A stretch of 64,000 bases of DNA from Zeugodacus cucurbitae (lineage: Eukaryota > Arthropoda > Insecta > Diptera > Tephritidae), in NCBI RefSeq assembly GCF_028554725.1, contig NC_071667.1, positions 69,073,501-69,137,500 on the forward strand, written 5' to 3'. The notes under the pieces are model-generated. The model saw only the letters and a program-made list of their open reading frames with translations. It was not told the DNA's origin and made no database searches. Shown here one piece after another: positions 49,406 through 59,100 of the stretch; the first letter of the stretch is position 1; every line of letters starts with the position of its first letter. The position numbers and the translations under genes were made by a program.

Positions 49406-49809
49406 TTGTATGTAGAAGTATCATACCCGCCTCTGTGCGGCCCCCCTGATGCTCACGCGAGGTCCTTCAACGGCCTACTGTCGATCTCATGTCGCACATC
49501 CGGTGCTCGCGGTGCATACTCAACAGCTTCGAGCTCGTCTTCACTGCATCTCCTACGTTTGGTGTTGCAAAACCAAAGGACTTGCCGCAAAAATTCTTGG
49601 AGCTCAGTGGAGGTGGACATGCCGGAATGCAGCGGCGTACAAGTGAACCCAACAGCGGCAGCACTGTGCCACCACACAAGTGCACTTCGTCACGGCCAAT
49701 TGGTAGTCGAATTGTCCGTCAGCCCAATTACTTGGAAATATCCAACGACAAAGGTAGCAATTTACGACCCATTGGACAGTTAAGATTTTTGTCAATGGCG
49801 AGACGGTAA
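49406..49809. other. GC-richer block with overlapping open frames on both strands, possible exon
   Basis: Plus strand: 49489-49809 stays open for 106 codons and its middle reads like ordinary protein (AKPKDLPQKFLELSGGG, then RRTSEPNSGSTVPPHKCTSS, then RPIGSRIVRQPNYLEISND), with a donor-like AAAG|GTAGCA at about 49755-49764. Minus strand: 49453-49677 is also open and ends KRRRCSEDELEAVEYAP, then RAPDVRHEIDSRPLKDLA. Neither is recognised. Composition differs sharply from the AT-rich sides. It could be one exon of an uncharacterised gene, on either strand, or a retrocopy fragment. Confidence 0.35.
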
Positions 49810-49849
49810 AAGGAGCAACGGTTCTTTTAATTGGCATGATGGCACTTTC

Positions 49850-50300
49850 TCAAAAACGCAAGACAACTCATACAAACACAAAAACAACAACAACAGCAAA
49901 AGCAACAAGTACATGCCCTCAAAGATTCTTTGTCTTTTTGTAAACACACACACACACGTACATACATAGATATGTGTGAGTAACTTTGAAAAAGAGCAAC
50001 AAGTAGTGTCTCAATTCTTATTGCAGTTCAACAGCTGATGCAACAGCTGATAAGCTGTAATGCAGTAGAAAGGGAATCACCGCCGCCGCTGCTGCTGCGC
50101 TGCCACTGCCATCGTCGTCTCTGCCTTGCCTCACTGGCTTACAGCAAGTGGACCACCAACACGAGCAATGCAAAAAGTAATGTTATGGTTTGGGAAGGAT
50201 CAGACTAAACAGGATGTGCGCTAGGATTTTCAAGTGAAACTTTTAAATGTTGTTGCGGCTCATAAATATTTCTGGTGTTACGTTAAAGGCCTGGGAACGG
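49850..50300. other. Unique island with paired E-boxes
   Basis: CAACAACAACAGCAAAAGC run near 49890, (CA)n at 49948-49958, and two CAGCTG sites 12 bp apart (50032 and 50044). CCGCCGCCGCTGCTGCTGC at 50081-50099. No gene. Confidence 0.45.
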
Positions 50301-51125
50301 TTTCGTATGCGCTCAAAATGTTACTTCGTAGAATTCGATTATTGCCTAATTATTGTGTTTTAGTTTAGGTAAACGAGAGATGGCGGTCATAAAATCGATT
50401 GATATGCCATAAAAAATTTGAAACGTAACATTAATACTTATAGATAGATCTCTACAGCGTGGCATTGGCATTGGTTTGAACTCATTGATAAGCGCGCTCA
50501 CGTCTTGGTTACCACATCACGCATGACAATTATTATTATGAAGAGTAGTAAAGATAGTCATTATTTATCTAGCAGCATTCAAGTATAGGAAACTAATAGA
50601 GTTTGGTTGAATATAAATCTTTAAAGAATCTTTTTTATTCATATATTTCATATCATTCTTAAAATGGAGACATTGAAACCCACGGCGCTTGTTGGAGTTA
50701 AACAAATAAAGAATGGCTTAGAATTGATGATTTCTATATTCTGTAAATATTATGCACTATCCATGTTCGCGGGTCTATAAGCAGTGCAGAAACATTCAAA
50801 TATGTTTAATATTTTTATATAGAAGCTAATATAAGTTATAGACCAATTTATTCTTTTCGTAATTTTCTTAATCACTAAATTTTATTGATTAGTTTTATTA
50901 TGATTATCTTAATGGTATAAACTAAATCAATTGCATTTCTGTCTTCGTCCTCTATATAAGATACAGTGTAAAGAGAGATGTTCTTAGGTCTCGAGACAAT
51001 AGTCGCTGGAAACAAATCGACAAGCGATTTTGAAGCAAAAAACTATAGCACTCCCAAGGGAATATGAAATTTGGTTTGGAAAAATGTAAAAGTTTATAAT
51101 AGTCTTCGATTTAAAGTAGAACAAC
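50300..51125. other. AT-rich stretch, nothing assigned
   Basis: No gene-like signal. Confidence 0.5.
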
Positions 51126-51136
51126 ATTTACTTATT

Positions 51137-51624
51137 CTTCTTGACTGGCGTAGACACCGCTTACGCGGTTATAGCCGAGCCCACAACAGCGCGCCACGCA
51201 TCTCTCCTTTTGGCAGTTTGGCGCCAATTGGTAATACCAAGTGAAGACAGGTTCTTCTCCACCTGGTCCTTCCATCGGAGTGGAGGTCTCCCTCTTTCTC
51301 GGCTTCCACCAGCGGATACTGCATCGAAAACTTTCAGAGCTGGAGTGTTTTCGTCCATTCGAACAACATGACCCAGCCAGCGTAGCCGCTGTCTTTTTAT
51401 TCGCCGGACTATGTCTATGTCGTCGAACGACACATACAGCTCATCATTCCATCTTCTGCGGTATTCGCCGTTGCCAATGTTTAAGGGACCATAAATCTTT
51501 CGCAAAACCTTTCTCTCGAAAACTCCTAGTGCCGCCTCATCGGATGTTGACACCGTCCACATTCCAGAACGGGAATGATGAGGGACTTGTAGAGTTTAGT
51601 TTTTGTTCGTTGAGAGAGGACTTT
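51137..51624 (-). pseudogene. RTE-like LINE copy 3, 3' fragment
   Basis: The minus frame 51161-51562 reads MWTVSTSDEAALGVFERKVL...GRPPLRWKDQVEKNLSSLG and ends SAITA followed by the family stop and stem-loop (51155-51170). About 20 residues just upstream (the YGAEAW region) are deleted at 51560-51575, and sequence stops at the position equal to '...KVLSR'. Near-identical peptides to the 57-kb copy indicate a recent insertion. ATTTACTTATT (51126-51136) and ATTTACTAATT (51625-51635) may be its target duplication (10 of 11 match). The left edge shows AAG-type tail sequence. Confidence 0.85.
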
Positions 51625-51639
51625 ATTTACTAATTTAGT

Positions 51640-52400
51640 ATATATTAGTGGTGCATAATACTTCAAAATTTAATTGCAACAATAAATGTCTTTGCATTGA
51701 GAACTCCGAAAGGCCAATAAACTATATATTTGTTAAATATTTCTGATAATCTAACCAAATATCTACAAGCGCTTGCACACGTCCAACCTCTTAGCTGCAA
51801 AAGTCATCCAAATTATCAAATTATGAACAATTGGCAACCCTGCTAAAAATGTTTTTTTTTTCGGAACACCTTTATTAGAACTCTTAGTTTGATATAAGAA
51901 TCATAATAATTGATTTACTCTATTGAATTGCCTAAATTATAACCTTAAGTAGTTGGCAACCCTTCTGATAATTTAATGAGTATGTGGGCTTTATTAACTT
52001 TCTAGAATTTTTAAATCTTCTTTATTCTAATAATTTAATTGATCAATTTTGTTGAGCTTGCTTGAGCTCCTCTCATAAATTTTTGAGGTCGTAAGTTCTA
52101 TTAAGCCCCTCACATTTTTAGTGTTTATTCCTTATTTATTTTTTGTATTTTTGTTTGAACATTTTAAACAATTGGCAGCCCTATTCTATATTTTTCTAAA
52201 CATCCGAATAATTCTCCAAAAAAAAGGATTTATAGGAATAGTTCCATCATTGATTTTACTTCGTTTCCTAAAAAATGTTTCCCTAATGGGTCACTGTTTT
52301 ATCAAACTGCCCTTGTATCACGCTGAAATTATTAGCTCTGAATTAATTGTATGCAACCGGATGCAAAGCTTAGTTGCTGTTGTTCATGTTTGCATGATGT
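51640..52400. repeat. AT-rich region with three dispersed TTGGCAACCCT motifs
   Basis: ATTGGCAACCCT (about 51830), GTTGGCAACCCT (about 51952) and ATTGGCAGCCCT (about 52170) occur in similar AT-rich settings, suggesting a degenerate duplicated unit. No coding signal. Confidence 0.45.
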
Positions 52401-52433
52401 AAATATATATTTAAATTTTTTACTGAACTTCTC

Positions 52434-52441
52434 TATAAAAG
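52434..52441 (+). promoter_or_regulatory. Candidate TATA box of the acyltransferase gene
   Basis: TATAAAAG sits about 340 bp upstream of the start codon of the gene at 52777. If used, transcription would begin near 52465 and give a roughly 310-base leader with short upstream ATG frames. Position alone supports it; an upstream untranslated exon is equally possible. Confidence 0.3.
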
Positions 52442-52776
52442 CACAACAATTCAAACTCTTTGTATATCTCATATCTTTACCGCAAAAAAATATTTTTTTT
52501 TAAATATGGGTGAATTAAGAGATTTGTCCGATTTTACATTGAACTCAATTTGTCAGAAGCTAGATAATTGTCAAAGCTTGGCTTGGTTTAATATTATTTA
52601 CAGAATGACTAAATACATAATTGCTACCTTATGTATCTCTAAATGGAGTTCATAATATATCATGCAATATTTGCTAAACAAATTGTCAATAATGGAGAAA
52701 AATTATGCTAAAGTCACGCAGTCTGATTTAATCTCCGCCACTGATCAGAAGTTCGAAACGCGATTTTGCTGTAATC

Positions 52777-55441
52777 ATGTGCAAATTGTCGTGTACTCTT
52801 CTACCACCTATACTCCTGGCTATTTTACTACCAATAAATGGTAATTTAAATAAACACACCACAGTGCCCGAGAAGCCGTGGAGTTTGTCAAATATATTAG
52901 AATACAACACTATACTGTATCCACTGACTACCGTAAGCGATGCCGAACTAGTGGGCGCGCAATGTCACAAGCGATTGCAGGAGCTACGACGCGGTATTTT
53001 GGAGCGCGCGTTTTGGGCGCTGAAAGGTCGGTTCACGCTGCAACGCAAGATCTTGTTGAATTTAAAACCATATAATATTTTTCAGTACTTGACGCCTCTG
53101 GCACTAAACCGCCTGCTTTCATGCTAGGCGATAACTTTTGGTTGGGCAGCAGTGAGCTATGCGAGGCGGCACGCAGTGGTCTCCACTTGGACATTTCCCA
53201 CTATGTGCCGCACAAAATGAACATGTCGTTGCTAACGGAGAGAGCACCAATCGATGTGGACTATCGCGTTATTTATGCGACGCATAACTCTTCGTATCAA
53301 GTCGATGTCGTGTTTGGTCAAGTGCCGTCCATTCTGCATATCGGTTTATGTGTGCCTTCCGAATGTGACTCGAAAGAGTTAATGCAGTTACTCAGCGCAT
53401 ATTTTGATAGTGAGATTTTTCGCAGCGGTGATCTGCATGCGCTCAAACCACATGTGCAGAATGTGAAGACACTGTCATTTAAATGGGGGGATTTTTATAA
53501 AATGATTTCATTTAAATTAGTCGTGTGTTTTACAATTTTCACGGTGTTAATGACTTGTTGCGCTTACTATTTGAGTAGGAAACGCTTACAAAGCTCAAAT
53601 GCTCCAAAGAAACCAACCACGTTTGAAGCATTTGTCCTTTGTTATGATCTCCAACTGAATTGCTCCAAGATACTCGCGCCGTCCGAGGCCGCGTCTAACA
53701 CTTTTGCTTTCTTGAATGGTGGACGTGTTGTGAGTGCTCTGATTGCCACGTTTTTTCATACTTTTATACTGCTGAATTCCATTGTCAGTAATCCGACACA
53801 GCTTTTTACTTATACCAGTAATATTGGAAATTTAGAGGTGGCCATGGATGTGTTTTTATTAATTAGGTGAGTTTTTTGTTAAATTTTAAAAATAATTTCG
53901 AATTATTTATTGAATAAAAATATTGTTTTAGTGGATTTCTACAAACCTATACCTTCCTACGAAATCGAAGTCAACTTGAAAGCATAAAACGATTAAGCTT
54001 CAGTCGAAGCGTTTGGGAAATACTGAAGATGATATTTCATCGTTATCTCAGGTGAGATTCCTTAGATTGTAAAAGTTCTTAAAACAACCATAAATCAATC
54101 TTGGCACTAAGGACCGTAGAGTCTGTGAGTGAGGCTGTACCAGTCTAACGGTGATTGAAATACTTATTTCTAATGGAAATAATACAGTAAGTTCGTGACG
54201 TCATGGATGAAAAATAGGCACAATTATTACAATTTGTTTCGAAGAAAGATGCCGAGTTGACAGACCTTACTGGCCAGTTCTTGGCAGCTGAAAAGACCGA
54301 CTTTATTAACATATAAATTCCTTAATTCAATCAAGTCTCATCTATATTACAAATGAAGACAAGCTTTTACAAATTTTCTTGTTTCATATCTAGATTGGCA
54401 CCGCTCTACTATTTTATGATAAGCATGACCTACATAACGCTGCAGTTTATCGGCAACACGACCGTGTTTCATGCATCGGGTTTTATGGCGGAAAACTGCG
54501 AACATTACTGGTGGCGTAATGCACTCTTCATACACAATTTATACGATTACAAAGTGATGTGCTTGATATGGACCTGGTACTTGTCATGCGAAATGCAATA
54601 CGCAATCACTTTGATAGTGCTCTTGGTTGTTTATGCTAAGTAAATTGCAACTCAGACATACTTCTATACAAAATAAGTATAATTCTTATAACTTTTAGAC
54701 ACCCCAAATTCGTGAAGTTAACTGTATTACTACTATTACTAGCATCTCTATTGTACCAGGCTGTCGTGGGCTTACATCTAAATTATCGGATTTCACTGGA
54801 GACCACATTCACACACTTCACCCAGCTCTATACGAATCCACTTGTGCGCAGTTTTCCATACCTCTGTGGTGCGCTTACATGTTGGCTCTATCTCGAATAT
54901 TATACTCAAATTCGTTCTTCAAAATTGTTAAAAAATTTCTACTGTCACCTAATTTTTTTATTACTTCTGATCTGTACAGAACCCGCTCCATTGGGGCGTG
55001 GCTATACAGTACGTGTAGAGACTTTCATATTTGTACTCCAACGTTGTTGCTATACCCTGAGCGGCTGTTGGTCCATACTCGCAATGGCGAATAATCGCAT
55101 CTCTTGGTGTGTTCACTTATTTAGTGCGAAAATCTTCCAGAAAGCTATTCATGTATCCTATGCCCTGTCGCTGTTGAATCCGTTGCTCATACTTGGCATT
55201 TTCAGTGCGGGTAGCAAGTTGGTGTTTGTTGAACCGATCAGAATCGTAAGTTATCAAAAATATGTTGAAGGATCAAGTTGATATTTACTTTTATCTATTT
55301 TAGGTTGTGTTATACATCGGACTTCTTATTATTTTGTATATATTATCATTCCCATTGACTCTATTTTTCGAAATGCCTTATCGTAATATTTCCAGTATAC
55401 TGATAAAGCGAGGTGAAGTAAGGCGAACAAAGTTTTCATGA
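52777..55441 (+). CDS. NRF6-like multi-pass membrane acyltransferase-3 family protein, six exons
   Basis: Exons 52777-53026, 53086-53866, 53932-54051, 54394-54639, 54699-55245 and 55304-55441 join in frame to 694 codons (693 residues), each intron GT...AG (59, 65, 342, 59 and 58 bp). Residues 1-23 look like a signal peptide (MCKLSCTLLPPILLAILLPI). About 55-180 form the luminal NRF domain with Cys63, Cys109, and the CVPSEC pair, plus VLDASGTKPPAFMLGDNF spanning the first splice, which confirms it. From about 224 a membrane domain of roughly ten hydrophobic segments follows: Arg297/His308 in the GRVVSALIATFFHTF block, DVFLLISGFLQTYTFLRNR (D-x-F-x3-SG), and CEHYWWRNALFIHN with MCLIWTWYLSCEMQY. 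These are NRF6/acyltransferase-3 hallmarks. Family members are thought to move acyl groups or lipids in secretory-pathway membranes; the substrate is unknown. Appears intact. The exact fly orthologue is uncertain. Confidence 0.93.
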
Positions 55442-55576
55442 AATAAAAAGTTTAATGGTATTATCTACAAATTATAACAAAAAATAATATAACTATAAAA
55501 TTATGGTATTTTTTAATAACAATCCAAGCCACATGGGTTCTGCTAAAAATTTTGCATTAACGGAATCTTCAATAAA
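55442..55576 (+). terminator. Candidate polyadenylation signals
   Basis: AATAAA overlaps the end of the stop codon region at 55442-55447 and another lies at 55571-55576, about 130 bp downstream. Either could end the acyltransferase transcript; the second leaves a more usual 3' UTR. Confidence 0.45.
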
Positions 55577-56042
55577 AAGTTCGTCTTGGCCATCACTATA
55601 TTTTGATAACTACATCTAATATTAAAGCGGAGGCTTTGTACGTTTAGATCTTGGTCCATTTTCCGTTCCATTTCAAAGTAACAAAGAGCTCGAGATTCTA
55701 TTTTAACCTATATTTTGATATCTTTTTACAATTTTTGTTTTAATATACCATATACAATTATATATTTCATTTAAAACATCAGAAAAAAATATTCAAATAG
55801 TAATTTGTGAAATTTTTATTTACAAATTTCGAAAACTAAACCGTTGGTACCTCAACTCCCACGGAGAGTCCATGAAAAGCTTTCGCCGTGACATCATAAC
55901 TCATTATTTATTAATCTAAATTCAATAAACCAAAAATATATCGACAGTAAATGGATGCATCTAGTTACTAAGTAAAGGGAAAATAAAATATTAAAATTTA
56001 TCTTTTTAACATTTTTTTTTTAATAAAAAATACTTCTAGTTC
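55577..56042. other. AT-rich stretch downstream of the acyltransferase gene
   Basis: Nothing recognised. Confidence 0.5.
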
Positions 56043-56052
56043 ATTAACTAGA

Positions 56053-56604
56053 GAGGAATGGGAACAAATAGGAGCACCGCTGTCCTCTTGCAACTTGCTT
56101 CTGGATGAATGGGTCTCAGCCGAACTGAGAAGGCGCTGTATACTCACTAGCACCTGTTCTGTCGCAAGATCATTCTGGCCCAAAGTAAATCCCAAGAGGT
56201 CAAGGGAACTCTTTGCCCTAAACAAGGTCAATCTTTCCCAAGTTATAGGTGTTCTTACTTGTCATTATACCATCGGGACTCACGCGGTCAAATTTAAAAT
56301 TTTACCGGATGCTAGCTGTAAAAGCTGCCTAGAAGAAGGTGAGGTAGAATCCTCCCAGCATTTCCTTTTGGAATGTCCCGCCTTTGCGAGATCTAGACGA
56401 AAAATCCTTGGATCTCACTTTTTTGAGCACCCCCGCGAATTAGCGGATACAAAAGTTAAAAACCTCTGCAGATTTGTAGTAGGTTCTAAGCGCTTCATAA
56501 ATAAGTGAAGGGGGTTGAATTTTACGGCATCACAAAGGGCTGCTCTTGAGAGTCTAAGTGGGTTTCCCTTTCTAGGGAAACAGCTTTCGTACCTAACCTA
56601 ACCT
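56053..56604 (+). mobile_element. 5'-truncated RNase H-bearing LINE (LOA/I-like)
   Basis: The insertion starts within RNase H C-terminal coding sequence and ends in a CCTAACCTAACCTA tail (about 56592-56604), with the 10-bp duplication outside. The 3' UTR is about 80 bp. Because only the last part is present, it is dead on arrival; the target duplication argues for normal target-primed insertion. Confidence 0.85.
56095..56508 (+). pseudogene. LINE polyprotein tail with intact zinc knuckle
   Basis: The 137-codon frame includes ELRRRCILTSTCSVARSFWP, LNKVNLSQVIGVLTCHYTIG and CKSCLEEGEVESSQHFLLEC. The last is a complete C-x2-C-x10-H-x4-C knuckle. The TCHYTIGTHAVK phrase corresponds to the T(G/C)Hx4G(T/A)HAxK element found in the relative at 4.9 kb. 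RNase H catalytic residues lie upstream of the truncation and are missing. The first Met is internal. Confidence 0.8.
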
Positions 56605-56614
56605 ATTAACTAGA

Positions 56615-57050
56615 TTCCAAAGATGTGTGCAAAATTAGAACAAAATCGCTTCAAAACTTTTCGAGCCGGTGAGAAGTTTCATATTGTAACTTACTTGGCC
56701 TGAAGGCGGAAACCCCAAGGTGGGTTCTTGGTTCTTTGGATAATATTTTAAACATATTGTGCTATTTAATAAGGCAAAAAAAAATTATTTTAATTATTGA
56801 AACCCACCTAACACGTTAAATGCTTTGTATTCGGAATTTTGAATAAATAAAAAAAGAAATTTACGAATCGTTGCCTACATTTCGGCGCGATATGCTATTA
56901 AAATTTCGAGGATTATGAAAGGAGGAGGGATAGAGAAGAACTCATTAGACAAATTCAATACAGATTATTGAAATTCGACAGTTTAGTTCTTAGGTTTATA
57001 CTGTGGCGAGTGAGACTCAAGAAGTTAGTTGTGTAACTTTTTCTATCAGT
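56615..57050. other. AT-rich spacer between two LINE insertions
   Basis: Nothing recognised. Confidence 0.5.
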
Positions 57051-57315
57051 AATTTAAGTTTCCCAAGAGCTTGACAAGCTGGCCGACAGGGGTAATACTC
57101 GAAAATTTTACGAAAAGATCCGGCGACTAACTGAAGGTTTCAAGACCGGAGTACACTCCTGTAGGACCCCCAGCGGTGATCTAGTGGTTGATGACCAGAG
57201 TATACTGTGTTTGTGAAGGGAACCCTTCTCCAGCCTGCTGAATGGCAGTGAAAGTACAACACCAGGAGATGGCGAACCCGATTCCCCAATCGACGACGAT
57301 GGAACAGATGTTCCA

Positions 57316-58308
57316 TTGCCCGACCGTGAAGAAATTATAATAGCAATTACCCGCTTGAAGAACAACAAGGCGGCGGGGGCCGATGGATTGCCGGCCGAGC
57401 TATTCAAATACGGCGGCGAAGAGCTGATAAGGTGCATGCATCAGCTTCTTTGCGAAATATGGTCGGAAGAAAGCATGCCCGACGATTGGAATCTCAGTGT
57501 ACTCTGCCCAATCCACAAAAAGGGAGACCCCACAATCTGCGCCAACTATCGTGGGATAAGCCTCCTTAACATCGCTTATAAGGTTCTATCGAGCGTACTG
57601 TGTGAAAGACTAAAGCCCACCGTCAACAAACTGATTGGACCTTATCAGTGTGGCTTTAGACCTGGAAAATCAACAACTGACCAGATATTTACCATGCGCC
57701 AAATCTTGGAGAAGACCCGTGAAAAAAGGATCGACACATACCATCTATTTGTCGACTTTAAAGCTGCTTTCGACAGCACGAAAAGGAGTTGCCTTTATGC
57801 CGCGATGTCTGAATTTGGTATCCCCGCAAAACTAATACGGCTGTGTAAGTTGACGTTGAGCAACACCAAAAGCTCCGTCAGGATCGGGAAGGACCTCTCC
57901 GAGCCGTTCGATACCAAACGAGGTTTCAGACAAGGTGACTCGCTATCGTGCGACTTCTTTAACTTGATGCTGGAGAAAATTATAAGAGCTGCAGAGCTAA
58001 ATAGAGAAGGTACAATCTTCTACAAGAGTGTACAGCTACTGGCGTACGCCGATGATATCGATATCATTGGAAACAACACCCGCGCCGTTAGTTCTGCTTT
58101 TTCCCGCCTGGATAAGGAAGCGAAGCGAATGGGTCTGGTGGTGAACGAGGACAAGACGAAATATCTCCTGTCATCAAACAAACAGTCAGCGCATTCGCGT
58201 CTTGGCTCCCACGTCACTGTTGACAGTCATAACTTTGAAGTTGTAGATAATTTCGTATACCTAGGAACCAACATTAACACCGATAATAATGTCAGCCTTG
58301 AAATCTAA
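57316..58308 (+). pseudogene. RTE-like reverse transcriptase core
   Basis: The 330-codon frame carries the ordered RT blocks: LKNNKAAGADGLPAELFK, CPIHKKGDPTICANYRGISL, GPYQCGFRPGKSTTDQIF, HLFVDFKAAFDSTKRS (first catalytic Asp in FVDFKAAFD), RGFRQGDSLSCDFFNLML, and LAYADDIDIIG with the catalytic Asp pair at about 58048-58053. Then comes GLVVNEDKTKYLLSS. In-frame sequence extends upstream to the TGA at 57214. The frame is broken at TAA 58306-58308, after which 58309 onward continues the same protein. The role in an intact element is target-primed reverse transcription of its own RNA. Confidence 0.88.
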
Positions 58309-58841
58309 CGCAGAATCACTCTTGCCAACAGGTGCTACTATGGACTGAGTAGGCAATTGAAAAGTAAAGTCCTCTCTCGACGAACAAAAACTAAACTCTA
58401 CAAGTCCCTCATCATTCCCGTCCTACTTTATGGTGCAGAAGCGTGGACGGTGTCAACATCCGATGAGACGGCACTAGGAGTTTTCGAGAGAAAGGTTTTG
58501 CGGAAGATTTACGGTCCCTTAAACATTGGCAACGGCGAATACCGCAGAAGATGGAATGATGAGCTGTTGTGTTGTTCGACGACATAGACATAGTCCAGCG
58601 AATAAAAAGACAGCGGCTACGCTGGCTGGGTCATGTTGTTCGAATGGATGAAAGTGCCCCAGCTCTGAAAGTTTTCGATGCAGTACCCGCTGGTGGAAGC
58701 CGAGGAAGAGGGAGACCTCCACTCCGGTGGAAGGACCAGGTGGAGAAGGACCTGTCTTCACTTGGTATTACCAATTGGCGCCAAACCGCCAAAAGGAGAG
58801 ATGCGTGGCGCACTGTTGTGGACTCGGCTATAACCGCGTAA
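58309..58841 (+). pseudogene. RTE-like LINE, C-terminal region after the stop
   Basis: Two frames continue the polyprotein: 58357-58587 (KVLSRRTKTKLYKSLIIPVL...FERKVLRKIYGPLNIGNGEY) and, after a frameshift, 58569-58841 (IDIVQRIKRQRLRWLGHVVR...GRGRPPLRWKDQVEKDLSSL, ending DSAITA-stop). This thumb/C-terminal block is what the four other copies in the window also retain. Confidence 0.88.
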
Positions 58842-58847
58842 GCGGTT
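58832..58847 (+). other. LINE 3' stem-loop with GTAA loop containing the stop codon
   Basis: AACCGC - GTAA - GCGGTT forms a six-pair hairpin. The TAA stop (58839-58841) is inside the GNRA-type loop. The stem is kept, with wobble or partial changes, in copies 1 (9442-9458), 3 (51155-51170) and 5 (61748-61763). Confidence 0.7.
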
Positions 58848-58884
58848 TCTACGCCACTTAAGAAGAAGAAGAATTTAAGTTTCC

Positions 58885-59100
58885 AAAATGTATATTATTT
58901 TTTTAAGAACACATATTTCTAAATTACACATTGATTGATTACATTAAATGTTTAAAATAGCCATATAAACCTATTAGCGAGTGTAAGTATAAGAGAATTC
59001 TTATTAAAAAGATGTCTACTTGCTTGAGGATGGCTGATTTTCTGGAAGCTTGTACATGTTGAACGCCTAAAATTTTCATTTAACACATACATAGTCTGTG
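58885..59100. other. AT-rich spacer
   Basis: Nothing recognised. Confidence 0.5.

Larger units (their letters stand above)
56043..56614. repeat. 10-bp target-site duplication flanking a LINE
   Basis: ATTAACTAGA at 56043-56052 and again at 56605-56614, exactly bracketing the LINE fragment between them. Confidence 0.85.
57064..58871 (+). mobile_element. 5'-truncated RTE-like LINE copy 4, best in window
   Basis: A 1.8-kb insertion with perfect 13-bp duplication. It begins within coding sequence just upstream of the RT domain (LDKLADRGNTRKFYEKIRRL) and so lacks the endonuclease. It ends, after the stop codon and a short stem-loop, in an (AAG)n tail (58861-58871). Disabling changes are few: TGA at 57214-57216, TAA at 58306-58308 and one frameshift near 58569. 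Simple-repeat tails rather than poly-A are usual for RTE-type elements; clade assignment is from memory of motif style and not tested. Confidence 0.9.
57051..58884. repeat. 13-bp target-site duplication flanking a LINE
   Basis: AATTTAAGTTTCC at 57051-57063 and 58872-58884, identical, bracketing the LINE at 57064-58871. Confidence 0.92.

Noticed and set aside
52662..52844. Alternative upstream start (60-codon frame) for the acyltransferase
   Set aside because: It is in a different frame from the signal-peptide start at 52777, which alone leads into the conserved NRF domain.
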